A stretch of 64,000 nt of DNA from Streptomyces halstedii (GCA_000720535.1 JOAZ01000023.1:1-64000); one strand, 5' to 3'; shown: positions 19,063-29,316, counted from the stretch's first letter. Made by a program: numbers and translations. The notes: a model not told the origin generated them from the letters alone.

Positions 19063-22000
19063 ATGCCCACACCAAGAACATCGCGCTCACGCAGTGCCTT
19101 GCGACCGACCGCCTTGGCACTGTCCACGGCGCTCGTCGCGACGCTAGTGCAGTTCGTCTCCACAGCTCCGGCGTACTCGCTGCCGGGGCTTCCGGATGCG
19201 GAGAAGCCCGTCAAGGGAGAGGGCTACTCCAAGGTAATCCCGCGGACCACGACGCCAGGGCCCAGGACGCCGTCCCGTGCCCCCCACGCCGAGCGACCTG
19301 TCTCCGCCAAGCGAACTGTCGAGTTTGACGGCAGTTCGGCTGGAGCGTCTTCGCTGCGACAGGTTGACAAACTTCCCTTGAGTATCGGCGCAGCGCCCGG
19401 CAAGAAGGCGAAGGCCGCTGCCGATCCCACCCCCACCAGCGTCGACGTACAAGTACTCGGCGACGACGAAGCGAAGAGGACCGGCACCGACGGGATGCTC
19501 CTCACGCTTCAGCCCACGGACGCTGGAAAGCGTATGCGGCAGAACCTCTCAGTTTCGGTCCGTGTTGATTACAAGGGATTCAGCGAGGCATACGGCGGCT
19601 CGTACGCCTCCCGGCTCCAGCTCGTGCAGTTGCCGGCGTGCGCTCTGGATACTGACAAGGGCGCCAAGTGCACCGCTGGCGAGGCCACCCCGGTGGAGTC
19701 GGTCAACGATCCGTCCTCGGGAACGCTGACAGCCACCAAGGTGGTGCTCAAGAGCACGCAGCCCACCGTCCTCGCCGTCACAGCGGCTGCCGACGGTGCC
19801 ACAGGCACGTACAAGGCCACCAGCCTGTCGCCATCCTCCTCCTGGGACACCCAGCTCAACACGGGTGACTTCACCTGGCAGTACCCGATGCCGGTTCCTG
19901 AGGTGCCCGGCACCATGTCTCCGAGCGTGGGCCTGAACTACTCGTCGCAGAGCATCGACGGTCGCACGACCGCCACCAACAACCAGGGCTCCTGGATCGG
20001 CGACGGTTTCGAGTACGCGCCTGGTTTCATCGAGCGCCGCTACAAGCCATGTGCCGACGACGGAGAGAAGAACGCTGACGGCGCCAAGCCCGGCGATCTG
20101 TGCTGGGGCTACGACAACGCGTTCTTGACGTTCAACGGTTCCTCCAGCGAGCTCGTGCCTTCCGGTACAGACGAGTTCAAGCTCAAGAATGACGATGGCA
20201 CTCGCGTCGCTCGCCTGAAGTCCACCAGCCGGGGCAACGGCGACAACGACGGCGAATACTGGCGCCTGACCAGCCCCGACGGTACGCGCTACTACTTCGG
20301 CTACCACCGACTGCCCGGCTGGGCCGAGGGCAAGGAGACCACCAACTCCACCTGGACGGTCCCTGTGTTCGGCAACAACGCCGGCGAGCCGTGCCACGCT
20401 GCCATGTTTGCCGACTCATGGTGCCAACAGGGTTGGCGCTGGAACCTCGACTACGTCGTCGACTCCCACGACAACGCCATGGCCTACCACTACGCCAAGG
20501 AGACCAACTCCTACGGCCGGAATCTCAAGGGCACCGACGACACCCCCTACGTGCGCGGCGGCTACCTGATCCGCGCCGACTACGGGCTCAAGGCGTCCAA
20601 GGTCTACACGGACAAGCCGCTCGCCCAGGTGGTGTTCACCAGCGAGGAGCGCTGTATCCCGGGAACCGGAGTCACCTGCGCAGCGGACAGCATCGACGAC
20701 AAGTCCTTCTACTGGTACGACACCCCTTGGGACCTGAACTGCAAGGCAGGCACCAACTGTAACGACGCCCGCACCTCGCCGACCTTCTGGACGCGCAAGC
20801 GGCTGACCGGCGTCACCACGCAGGTCATACAGTCGAACGGCAGCTACGGCAAGGTCGACACCTGGAAGCTCGGCCACCGATGGGGCATGGCAGACACGGA
20901 CTACCAGCTCCTCCTGGACAGCATCCAGCACACCGGCCACAACGGCACCGACAGCATCACACTGCCGAAAACGACCCTGGCCTACACCCAGCTGCCCAAC
21001 CGGATGGACAAAACCGGCGACGGATACGCACCCTTCATCAAGGCGCGCCTATCGACAGTCGCCGACGAATCCGGAGGCCAGACCGACGTCGCCTATTCAG
21101 CCCCCGCCTGCGAAGCGGGGAACCTGCCCAGCCCGCAGTCCAACACGACACGGTGTTTCCCCCAGTACTTCGGCGGCGGCTGGAACGAAGACCCGTCAAT
21201 CCACTGGTTCAACAAGTACGTCACCACAGCGGTCACCGACACCGACCGCACCGGCGGTTCCCCCGACCAAGTCACCCGCTACGACTACCTCGGCGACGCT
21301 GCCTGGCACTGGGACCACGACGGCCTGACCAAAGACAAGGAACGCACCTGGTCCCAGTGGCGCGGATACGGCCACGTCAGAGTCCGCACCGGCGGACAGG
21401 GCGGCGACTCAGCCATGAAGAGCCAGGAGGAGTACTACTTCCTGCGCGGCATGGACGGTGACCGCAAGGACAAGGGCGGCACCTCCACCAAGGCAGTCAG
21501 CGTCACCCTTGACGCCGACGAAGGCGATCCAATCACCGACCACGACGCCTGGGCCGGATTCGAGTACAAGCAGACCACCTTCGACGCCCCCGGCGGCAAG
21601 ATCCTGGCCAAGACAGTCAGCCGGCCATGGCGGCACGAGACCGCGTCCAAGAAGTACAGCTGGGGCACCCTGGCCGCAAACTTCACCGGAACCGGCCAGA
21701 GCAAAACGTTCAACAGCCTCGACGCCGGTGCCGGAAGCAAGTGGCGCACCACGTCCGTCGCCACCACGTTCGACACCATCGCTGGACGCCCCGTCCAGGC
21801 CGACGACTTCGGTGACAACTCAATCTCGACCGACAACGAGTGCACCCGCACCACGTACGCCACCAACACCGACACCAACATCCTGAACCTGACCTCACAG
21901 GTCGAGACAGTGGCCGGATCATGTGGCGACACACCCGACCGCTCCCAGGATGTCATCTCCGACGTGCGCACCGCCTACGACAGCGGCGCCTACGGAGCTG

Positions 22001-25000
22001 CCCCGACCAAGGGTGACGCGACAGCCAAAGCAACGTTGAAGTCGCACGACGGCACCAAGGCCACCTATCTCGAATCGGGTGCCACGTTCGATGCCTACGG
22101 CCGGCAGCTCACCACGACCGACCTCACCGCCGACGTGACCGTGACGAAGAACGGCACCCCCGCCCGCACGCCGCGGACCGACGGCCGTACCACGACCACC
22201 GCCTACACCCCGGCTACCGGAATGCCGGTCCAGGTCAGGAGCACTACACCGCCTTCGACGGCGCTCGACGCCACCACGGCTCAGACAACCACCAGGGACC
22301 TGGAGCCGCTGCGTGGCCTGGTCGTCAAGGAGACCGACACTAACAACAACATCACCGAGAGCACCTTCGACGCGCTCGGCCGCACCATCAAGATCTGGCT
22401 CGCCGACCGGCGCAACACCCAGACCCCCAGCTATGAATTCGCTTACACCCTCGCTGAGGGCAGGCCGGTGGCCGTGGCGACCAAGAAGCTCGACAACAAC
22501 GGCGGCCAGATCACCAGCTACCTCCTCTACGACGGACACCTGCGAGAACGTCAAAGCCAGGACCCCGGCCCGAACGCAGGACGGATACTCGCCGACACCT
22601 TCTACGACGAGCGCGGACTGGCCACCAAGTCGTTCGCCCCGTACTACACGGACGGTGCCCCAAGCAGCACCCTGTTCAAGCCCGCCGACGCCCTGTCGGT
22701 CGAAACGCAGACCCACACCACCTACGACGGCCTGGAACGCCCGATCGAGGTCAAGCAGATCGCCGGAAACGGCGACGGCGGCACGGTCCTGCAAACCAGC
22801 AAGACCATCTACGGCGGCGACCGCACCACGGTGATCCCGCCGGTCGGCGCCACCGCCACGACCACACTCACCGACGCCCGCGGACACACGACCGAACTAC
22901 GCCGACACCACTCACGGAGCACGGACAGCCCGTACGACGCCACCACCTACGGGTACACACCCCGCGGCGAGCTGAAGAAGATCACCGACCCGGTCGGCAA
23001 CATCTGGTCCACCACCTATGACCAGATGGGGCGCCCGATCAAGGAAAGCGATCCGGCCAAGGGCAAGAGCACCACCGTCTACGACGACCGTGGCCAGGTC
23101 ACCTCAACCACCGACGCACGCAACACCACACTCGTCAACGTCTACGACAATCTCGGACGCCGCACCGCTGTCTACACCGGCAGTGTGAACGGACCGCTGC
23201 GGGCCAAGTGGACCTACGACACCGTCACCGGCGCCAAGGGAAAGATCGCCGAATCAACCCGCTACGAGAACGGTGAGGCGTACACCACGAAGGTCACCGC
23301 CTACGACCGGCTCTACCGCCCATACCGCACCTCCCTCACCATCCCTGCCAGCGAAAAGGCCCTGGCCGGCACCTACCAGACCGGGACCACCTACAAGCCC
23401 TCCGGCCTGCCGGCCAGCACCACCTACTCCGCAGCGGGAGCTCTGCCCGGCGGCACCGTCTCCTACGGCTACGAGGACCAGACGCTGCGCCAGAACAGCA
23501 TCTTCGGCCAGGGCATGAGCACATCGACCGTACACAGCCTCACCGGCAAGCCCCTCCAGTACACCCTGGGACTAACGGCCGGCGGCAGCAAGACCCAGAT
23601 CACCAACACCTATGAGTGGGGCACCCAGAGGCTCGCCACAAGCCGCGTAGACCGCGAGAACCAGAGCGGCGTCGACCGCAACGTCACCTACCGCTACGAC
23701 GAAGCGGGCAACGTCCTCTCCCAGAGCGACGTCTCACGCACAGGCACCGACAACCAGTGCTACACCTACGACCACCTTCAGCGCCTGACCGACGCCTGGA
23801 CCGCCAAGACCAGCACCTGCGCATCCCAGCCGAAGACCGCAGACCTCGGCGGCCCGGCCCCGTACTGGCAGTCCTACACCTACGACAAGGCCGGCAACCG
23901 GCTCACCGAAGTCAGGCATGACACCGGCGGAGACAGCACCAAGGACACCAAGAGCGCCTACGCCTACACTCCGCCCGGCACGACGGACGCCAACCAACTC
24001 ACCGGCGTGACCACAACCCAGGGCAGCATCACCAACTCAGGCGTCTACGCCTACGACGACAGCGGCAACACCACCAACCGCCCAGGCCAGACTCTGACCT
24101 GGGACGCCGAAGGCCATCTGGCCACCACCACCGACGCCAAGGGCGCCACCAGCTACCTCTACGACACCGACGGCAACCGCCTCATCACGCGCACCCCGTC
24201 CAAGACCATCCTCGACCTCGGCCACACTGAGATCACCCTCGACAAGGGAGCCACCACCGCCAAAGCCACCCGCTACATCGGCCTAGGAGGCGGCAACCAG
24301 GCCATCCGCAACAACGACGGCACCTTCGCCTTCACCCTGGCTGACCACCAAGGCACCGGCAACCTCGCCGTCAACGCCAGCAACCTCACCCTCTCCCAGC
24401 AGAGAACTCTCCCCTTCGGCGGCACCCGAGGCACTGCAACCGGCACCATGCCCGGCACCAAGGGTTTCGTCGGCGGCACCGACGAAACCACAACGACCGG
24501 CCTGGTACACCTCGGCGCCCGCGAATACGATCCGACCATCGGCCGCTTCATCTCCGTCGACCCCATCCTGGACGTCACCGACTCCCAGCAGATGAACGGC
24601 TACAACTACGCCAACAACAGCCCCGTCACCCTCTCCGACCCCGACGGGCTGAGACCGATCGGCCCCACCAACAGCATTCGGGGCGACGAGGAGTACGCCA
24701 AAAAGCACCACGGGTCGACCTGGGTCAACAACGGCTACGGCTGGTACTGGAAGAACGTCCAGCAGGCCAAAATCCAGGGCCATGGAACCGTCACCGTCAC
24801 GACCTACATCGGTCGTGGCACGAAGAACCACCCCGCCCCCCTAGGCTCGGTGACCTTCAAGGCCAAGCCCAAGCCCAAGGAAATCACCACACGCCCGTAC
24901 ATGGGCGGTGGCATGTTCGGGCCCCCCGTCAGCTACACGCCGACCCCGCTCAAGACGTGGCAAAAGATCGTCATCGGTATCGCCGCCGGGGCACTGGCAG

Positions 25001-25527
25001 TCACCGTTGGGGCCCCTGTAGCCGCCGCGGTCGGCCCTGAAATCGCCGCAGCCTGCCTCGCTAACCCAGCAGGCTGCGCAGAAATAGCCGCAGAACTCGG
25101 AACCGGCGGAGCAGCAGGCGGCAGTCTTCCGTCTGGTACTGCGGGTAAAATCCCAGGCGCTGCTTCCAGGGGCGCCGAGGCTGGTGCGCTTGGGATTCGA
25201 CGGGAACAGTACGTAGCGGATCTTGTGGGTGGAGTCGTCGCAAAAAATGCGCGAGGGCAAGACATTAAGATTGTCATGCCAAATGTTGGCTCAAGCGGCC
25301 TGGATGTGATAGGCCCGAACGGCGAGTATATTTTCGTAGGTGGAGGGGCGAAAGCCGCTAATCCGGCAAATTTCGGTAAGGCGCTAAAAATCAACAAGTA
25401 CGCAGCTGACGAGGCTGGTGTCCCCGCCACTTACTATCTAGACGCGGCCAATACGCCGGAATCGGCGATCAATCAGGCCCGTAAGGTCTTCGGGGCGGAC
25501 AACGTTCATACCTTCAACATGCCCTAG
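19063..25527 (+). CDS. RHS-repeat polymorphic toxin with variable C-terminal domain
   Basis: This 2,154-aa protein starts at ATG 19063; a signal peptide ends near APAYS. Residues about 290-1000 resemble the SpvB/TcaC-like shell of RHS proteins (WQYPMPVPEVPGTMSPSVGL, SYSSQS). Many YD repeats follow from about 1000 to 1800 (YDxxGR, YDEAGN). The RHS core signature YDPTIGRFISVDPILD and NNSPVTLSDPDG ends at about residue 1860. After it comes a linker with a hydrophobic segment (IVIGIAAGALAVTVGAPVAA), then from about 2045 a roughly 110-aa toxin-like domain starting GIRREQYVADLVGG, with SGLDVIGPNGEYIFVGGGAK. The last 330 bases are AT-richer, with codons such as AAA, ATA and CTA, unlike the rest of the gene. 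This is typical of swapped toxin tips. The tip may be a restriction-endonuclease-like nuclease; that is a guess from the D...K pattern. Confidence 0.9.
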   Translation: MPTPRTSRSRSALRPTALALSTALVATLVQFVSTAPAYSLPGLPDAEKPVKGEGYSKVIPRTTTPGPRTPSRAPHAERPVSAKRTVEFDGSSAGASSLRQVDKLPLSIGAAPGKKAKAAADPTPTSVDVQVLGDDEAKRTGTDGMLLTLQPTDAGKRMRQNLSVSVRVDYKGFSEAYGGSYASRLQLVQLPACALDTDKGAKCTAGEATPVESVNDPSSGTLTATKVVLKSTQPTVLAVTAAADGATGTYKATSLSPSSSWDTQLNTGDFTWQYPMPVPEVPGTMSPSVGLNYSSQSIDGRTTATNNQGSWIGDGFEYAPGFIERRYKPCADDGEKNADGAKPGDLCWGYDNAFLTFNGSSSELVPSGTDEFKLKNDDGTRVARLKSTSRGNGDNDGEYWRLTSPDGTRYYFGYHRLPGWAEGKETTNSTWTVPVFGNNAGEPCHAAMFADSWCQQGWRWNLDYVVDSHDNAMAYHYAKETNSYGRNLKGTDDTPYVRGGYLIRADYGLKASKVYTDKPLAQVVFTSEERCIPGTGVTCAADSIDDKSFYWYDTPWDLNCKAGTNCNDARTSPTFWTRKRLTGVTTQVIQSNGSYGKVDTWKLGHRWGMADTDYQLLLDSIQHTGHNGTDSITLPKTTLAYTQLPNRMDKTGDGYAPFIKARLSTVADESGGQTDVAYSAPACEAGNLPSPQSNTTRCFPQYFGGGWNEDPSIHWFNKYVTTAVTDTDRTGGSPDQVTRYDYLGDAAWHWDHDGLTKDKERTWSQWRGYGHVRVRTGGQGGDSAMKSQEEYYFLRGMDGDRKDKGGTSTKAVSVTLDADEGDPITDHDAWAGFEYKQTTFDAPGGKILAKTVSRPWRHETASKKYSWGTLAANFTGTGQSKTFNSLDAGAGSKWRTTSVATTFDTIAGRPVQADDFGDNSISTDNECTRTTYATNTDTNILNLTSQVETVAGSCGDTPDRSQDVISDVRTAYDSGAYGAAPTKGDATAKATLKSHDGTKATYLESGATFDAYGRQLTTTDLTADVTVTKNGTPARTPRTDGRTTTTAYTPATGMPVQVRSTTPPSTALDATTAQTTTRDLEPLRGLVVKETDTNNNITESTFDALGRTIKIWLADRRNTQTPSYEFAYTLAEGRPVAVATKKLDNNGGQITSYLLYDGHLRERQSQDPGPNAGRILADTFYDERGLATKSFAPYYTDGAPSSTLFKPADALSVETQTHTTYDGLERPIEVKQIAGNGDGGTVLQTSKTIYGGDRTTVIPPVGATATTTLTDARGHTTELRRHHSRSTDSPYDATTYGYTPRGELKKITDPVGNIWSTTYDQMGRPIKESDPAKGKSTTVYDDRGQVTSTTDARNTTLVNVYDNLGRRTAVYTGSVNGPLRAKWTYDTVTGAKGKIAESTRYENGEAYTTKVTAYDRLYRPYRTSLTIPASEKALAGTYQTGTTYKPSGLPASTTYSAAGALPGGTVSYGYEDQTLRQNSIFGQGMSTSTVHSLTGKPLQYTLGLTAGGSKTQITNTYEWGTQRLATSRVDRENQSGVDRNVTYRYDEAGNVLSQSDVSRTGTDNQCYTYDHLQRLTDAWTAKTSTCASQPKTADLGGPAPYWQSYTYDKAGNRLTEVRHDTGGDSTKDTKSAYAYTPPGTTDANQLTGVTTTQGSITNSGVYAYDDSGNTTNRPGQTLTWDAEGHLATTTDAKGATSYLYDTDGNRLITRTPSKTILDLGHTEITLDKGATTAKATRYIGLGGGNQAIRNNDGTFAFTLADHQGTGNLAVNASNLTLSQQRTLPFGGTRGTATGTMPGTKGFVGGTDETTTTGLVHLGAREYDPTIGRFISVDPILDVTDSQQMNGYNYANNSPVTLSDPDGLRPIGPTNSIRGDEEYAKKHHGSTWVNNGYGWYWKNVQQAKIQGHGTVTVTTYIGRGTKNHPAPLGSVTFKAKPKPKEITTRPYMGGGMFGPPVSYTPTPLKTWQKIVIGIAAGALAVTVGAPVAAAVGPEIAAACLANPAGCAEIAAELGTGGAAGGSLPSGTAGKIPGAASRGAEAGALGIRREQYVADLVGGVVAKNARGQDIKIVMPNVGSSGLDVIGPNGEYIFVGGGAKAANPANFGKALKINKYAADEAGVPATYYLDAANTPESAINQARKVFGADNVHTFNMP

Positions 25528-25529
25528 GG

Positions 25530-26108
25530 GTGAAAATGGCAGACGGGTTCATTCGGTGGTATCGCGAGCTGGGTGCAGAATCTGTATTCGCAGACCAGGT
25601 GGCCGAATTCGAGAGAAATGGTGTCACCTTGACTCATCCCGACAGTGGCGTAATATCGGTGATCAACGTTGATGGAGATGACGTTGGCGTCGAGTTCGAG
25701 ACACTTGAGATGATCGTCGGCGTCAGGCTTCCATCCGTCACCACGAACTGGTGGGTATCATCCAGTTCAAACGTCGTCGGTGAATTTTCGCACGAGCCTC
25801 TAGGGTGCGAAATTCAGACATTCTGGCTGGATGGCCTTACTCATGCGGAAGTGGAATCATTCAGCATGGCGGTCATGGCGGTTATGGGGGCTGTGGCCCC
25901 GCTCACTCGCGCGCTAGTTTGCGACTACCGGGGGATCACTGATGCGGATGACTGGGACTCTCCGATTCTCTACGGTGGGGATAAGATCCCGGGAGTCGTG
26001 GATGACCTGCTCGCAGGCCCAGATCTCGTTAGTCATATTCTTGCCAATTCGGCCCTTCGCGCTGAACGAGAAGGCGATACGCTGACGAGATTGGTACGCC
26101 GCGAGTAA
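25530..26108 (+). CDS. Probable immunity protein for the RHS toxin
   Basis: It starts at GTG 25530 or ATG 25536, two to eight bases after the toxin stop, so the two are translationally linked. The 190-aa protein (GFIRWYRELGAESVFADQVA, DDVGVEFETLEMIVGVRLPS, TNWWVSSSSNVVGEFSHEPL, ending GDTLTRLVRRE) is acidic and has no signal peptide. I do not recognise the family. Its base composition is low for this genome and matches the toxin tip, so the two probably moved together. Position, size, acidity and composition support an immunity role. Confidence 0.7.
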   Translation: MKMADGFIRWYRELGAESVFADQVAEFERNGVTLTHPDSGVISVINVDGDDVGVEFETLEMIVGVRLPSVTTNWWVSSSSNVVGEFSHEPLGCEIQTFWLDGLTHAEVESFSMAVMAVMGAVAPLTRALVCDYRGITDADDWDSPILYGGDKIPGVVDDLLAGPDLVSHILANSALRAEREGDTLTRLVRRE

Positions 26109-26118
26109 TGGTAGCTAC

Positions 26119-26148
26119 TGGTGCCGTCATCGTCGGGTGACGGCACCA
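26119..26148 (+). terminator. Hairpin terminator after the immunity gene
   Basis: A perfect 11-bp stem (TGGTGCCGTCA / TGACGGCACCA) with an 8-base loop lies 11 bases after the stop of the immunity gene. It closes the RHS locus. Confidence 0.75.
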
Positions 26149-26212
26149 GGCAGCGAGCTGCCGAACAATGACCCTGCTGTTTTCGTGGGCTGTTGGGGCG
26201 TAGGATTCCGGG

Positions 26213-26326
26213 GTGTCGGAGAGGACGAAGGCAGAGCTTGTAGACACGTTCGGGGTGTTGCTACCGCATCTCGATGAGCGTCAGCAGCGCCTGACGCTGG
26301 GCGCCGCGGCCGGCGTTCTGGGCTGA
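26213..26326 (+). pseudogene. ISAzo13-like transposase, N-terminal fragment
   Basis: GTG 26213 opens VSERTKAELVDTFGVLLPHL then DERQQRLTLGAAAGVLG and stops at 26326 after 37 residues. The opening matches the start of ISAzo13-type transposases, which are over 400 aa. The rest is missing. Confidence 0.6.
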
Positions 26327-26339
26327 GCCGTCAACAGCA

Positions 26340-26540
26340 CAGTGATCCATGCCCAACAGGTCGGCGCGGCCAGACGTCGACCTCGGTCCAGTCCCGCAGG
26401 CGGCGACATGCCGTCACTCCGGAGCACCCAACCGTTTCGACTGGGACATCGCACCAGGCGACGCCGGTTCGCAGTACGTACATCACCCTGTGGGAGGGTC
26501 TGGCTCCGCTTCTGCCCGTATAGGGTTCATGGTCTACCGC
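26340..26540 (-). pseudogene. IS5-family transposase fragment
   Basis: The minus strand reads RVMYVLRTGVAWCDVPVETV, GCSGVTACRRLRDWTEVDVW, the N-terminal DNA-binding segment of IS5/IS4-type transposases. About 60 residues remain and the catalytic DDE domain is absent. Confidence 0.65.
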
Positions 26541-26550
26541 GAGATCGCGC

Positions 26551-26811
26551 TCAGAACAGCGCCAGGCCCTCGCCGCTGGTGTCGGCGATGACTGGGCGAG
26601 ACTGGGTGGGGTGGCCGTCGAGGCGGTCGGGTTCGGCCGCGGCGGCCACGTCGGGGGCGGTCTCGGCCAGCCAGGTGTCAAACCGCTCGGCGGCTTCGCG
26701 GTAGGGGACTCGCGCCAGGACACGGTGCTCACCGGAGGGACAGAAATCGACGATGGTGAGCAGGCAGGAACGGGGCGTGTTCTGGCGGCCCATCCAGGAC
26801 ACGCGCAGCAC
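26551..26811 (-). CDS. Unrecognised short ORF between IS fragments
   Basis: An 86-aa frame: LLTIVDFCPSGEHRVLARVP, YREAAERFDTWLAETAPDVA. It reads like real protein, with amphipathic helices, but I recognise no family. It is flanked by IS pieces on both sides, so it may be a truncated gene. Confidence 0.3.
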   Translation of the reverse strand: MLRVSWMGRQNTPRSCLLTIVDFCPSGEHRVLARVPYREAAERFDTWLAETAPDVAAAAEPDRLDGHPTQSRPVIADTSGEGLALF

Positions 26812-26899
26812 TCCGCAGTGAGGGGCCTCGCGTTCTTCGGACAGGGAAATGACTATCTATTTCACGCGACGGATCGCAACTTCACATGTTCGGCGTGGG

Positions 26900-27670
26900 C
26901 TTTTCGCGGAGGGTGACGGCCGACGGCCTAGTGGAGGCGTTCGTGATTGTACCAGAATTCGATGTAATGGGTGATGTCGCGTCGGGCCTCCTCGCGGGTC
27001 AAGTACGTCACCCGAGATACACGTTCGTTCTTCAGAGTCCCGAAGGACGATTCTTCCATGGCGTTGTCGAAACATATCCCGATTCGGCCGGCCGGCGAAG
27101 GTCCAGCCCTGCAAGGGAATTGGCGTACTTGGCAGGTTATAGTTACTGCCCCGCCCGGTGCGCATCTGGTCGGCGATCGACCAGCCCGCAAGCCGCCTGA
27201 TAGAGGGCCTGACCATCGCCGATGGGTGGATGCGTGGTGTCACCGACATGCCTGGTGTTCGGCTCGCTCGCGGAGTTCCGCTGCAGCAGGTCCGGCACCA
27301 GGGCCGCTATCGGCTCAGGGGCCGGGCATTGTTCCAGGCTCGCGTTATGCGGACCGGGGCCGCCTTCAGCCGCCGGTAGAAAACGGACCTAGAGATCTCC
27401 AGGATGCACAAGATCTAAGCTGCTTGTTCTCTTCTTTGAGCACAGCGTCGGAGGGAGGCTGCCTCCGCAGTCTGTGCCGCCCGCGGCGAGCCCCTGGTAC
27501 CCGCCGCATGGCCTTTGGGGGCCCGCTGGGCCTGCCCCCAGTTGCGCAGAGGCTGATCCCCAGGTCCTTCCCGACACCCTCGAATGTGTTCTTCGGGTCC
27601 GACAGGTGCAGCGCGACAGCGTCCGCCTTGAGCTCCGCCCAATACACCTTCATGCCCAGGCGTGACATCT
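26900..27670 (-). pseudogene. IS3-family element, both ORFs broken
   Basis: OrfA starts near 27653 as MKVYWAELKADAVALHLSDP then KNTFEGVGKDLGISL, an IS3-type HTH, and shifts frame before EENKQLR. OrfB pieces follow downstream on the same strand. ISRSVFYRRLKAAPVRIT is a typical IS3 helix; RRLAGWSIADQMRT lies within the integrase core. ICFDNAMEESSFGTLKNE and ITHYIEFWYNHERLH carry the final catalytic Glu region. Several frameshifts and a large internal deletion between RRLAGWSIADQMRT and GSNYN show it is dead. Confidence 0.8.
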
Positions 27671-27832
27671 CTTCCTCCGGGCCCTCAAGATCCAGTGTTC
27701 AAAGTGCCCATGCTCAAGGGGGAAAGGCCCCATCGACAGGAACAGAGTGTAGTGGCCACTCACTCCCGGGACACTATTGCCGCCGCGGACACCATCGGAC
27801 GGCCGACCCTGCGGGGCCCAGCGATGGCCCGG

Positions 27833-29151
27833 CTACTGCTGGTCGCTGCGCGCTGGGGGCCGGATAACTTGCACGTTCGAGACGCCGCCCTGATTCACGC
27901 AGTCTTGAGCGAGGTCGTGAACGTGCCAGTGGTAGTCCAATGGGGGCTCCATCGCGTTCACAGTGGTCTCAACAGGCGTGTAGCGATGCAGCGGGGTTGA
28001 GGTGCCGTCATAGGCACGCCCGAAATTGTCCCTAGTGAGGATCGTGAGCGGTTCCTGGCCGGCCCATTCGATCCCTACACGAACGTCGTACTCCTCGTTG
28101 TCGGTTGCTTCCGCAGTGGTGCGGAGGAGTGCCATGACATCCACGATGGCGCACTCGATGGCGGAGGACTCGACTTCCCAGCCCTCGAAGTAGGTGTCGC
28201 GGCTCTTGCGGTGCCCACCGACCGCAGCGGCGAGGGTGACCGAGCCGTCATGGTGGATGCTCATCCAGGCTTCTCTCCAGGGCGAGTGATCGCTGATGGC
28301 CATGCCGACGGCAACCCAGCGGCGCAAACCTGGGCGAGGGTTGTCCCGGTCGACGTTCTCCAGGGGGTGCACGCCGCCATTCCGTGAGGCGTAGGCCAGA
28401 GCCAGGGGCACCGTTTCGGACAGCACATAGCGTGCCATGTCGCGTGTCGTCCGGTCACGGAAGCGCGGGATGCGGGGGTGGGCGACCGCTATCAGCCAGG
28501 CGCGCGTGTCGGAGTCCCGTCCAGCGGACGCTTCACTGAACAGTGCGTCCAGTGCCTCGCTCGCGTGTCGGCGTTCCTCGAACCGGGCGCGGTACATGGC
28601 TTCGATCTGCCGTTCCTTCATCCACACGGTGTCGGAGTCATTCCGAATGGGCGCGCCGAAGTAGTCGTTTCTGTAGATCAGGTGCGGTCCGTCGATGCTT
28701 GCGGAGACTTCCACGGCGATGGCCCGCTTGCCGTCACCTTCGAGGCGGTGCACGTTCAGGCCGAACACGGGCGGGGAGATGGCGGTGATTGCGGCGCTGC
28801 GCAGCGTTCGTTCGTAGGTCTCATCGAACTCGCCGATGTCGACGCGCCCAGTCGCTGCCTTCTGCGACTCTTCCACGCCGTACACGATCAGGCCTCCGCC
28901 GCTGTTCGCCATCACCGCGACGTCCTTCGGGAAGTCTGTCTGCGTCAGCCCCTTCGCGGGGGGAGGTCGCCCTTCCAATCCAGGTCGTTTGCCTCCGTCG
29001 TACCAGCAGCAACTGCGGCGTCGAGGAGATCGTCGGTGAGTGGGCCTGGTGTCGCTCCGACGGCGCGATGGAGTGCTGTGAAGCATGCGCCAGAGTGTAG
29101 GCACCGAGCGCGTACAGCAGCCGTCAGCCCGGCCCCGTCGCGCCCCCGCAC
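27833..29151 (-). pseudogene. AlbA_2 (Schlafen-like) domain protein, frameshift in a C tract
   Basis: The upstream frame reads LTDDLLDAAVAAGTTEANDL DWKG and runs out at DLPPRRG. The main frame picks up AKGLTQTDFPKDVAVMANSG GGLIVYGVEES, the classic AlbA_2 core. Coding strand bases CTCCCCCCGCG near 28963 contain six C's; seven would give DLPPAK and join the halves. So one C is missing. The rest (to residue about 400) is a long C-terminal domain rich in Trp and acidic residues that I do not recognise. The start is uncertain; GTG 29151 is the furthest reasonable choice. AlbA_2/Schlafen-type proteins include putative nucleases and regulators; a defence role is possible. The tract could also be phase-variable. 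Confidence 0.7.
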
Positions 29152-29316
29152 TGGCGTGGATCCTCGCCTCCTCCTGAGTCGTACGCCGAACGGAGCATGC
29201 GCGCCCACCACGCACCCACCGTGAAGGCCCTGGACGTCCAGGCGGAGTCGAGCACGAAGTTCCAAGGCTGAGTCGGTGCACCCTGGTTGCCGTGATCCGC
29301 CCCTATAGTTCAATGC

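Noticed and set aside
27662-28000. 112-aa plus-strand frame
   Set aside because: It overlaps the 3' end of the AlbA_2 gene in antisense and has no motif or ribosome binding site.
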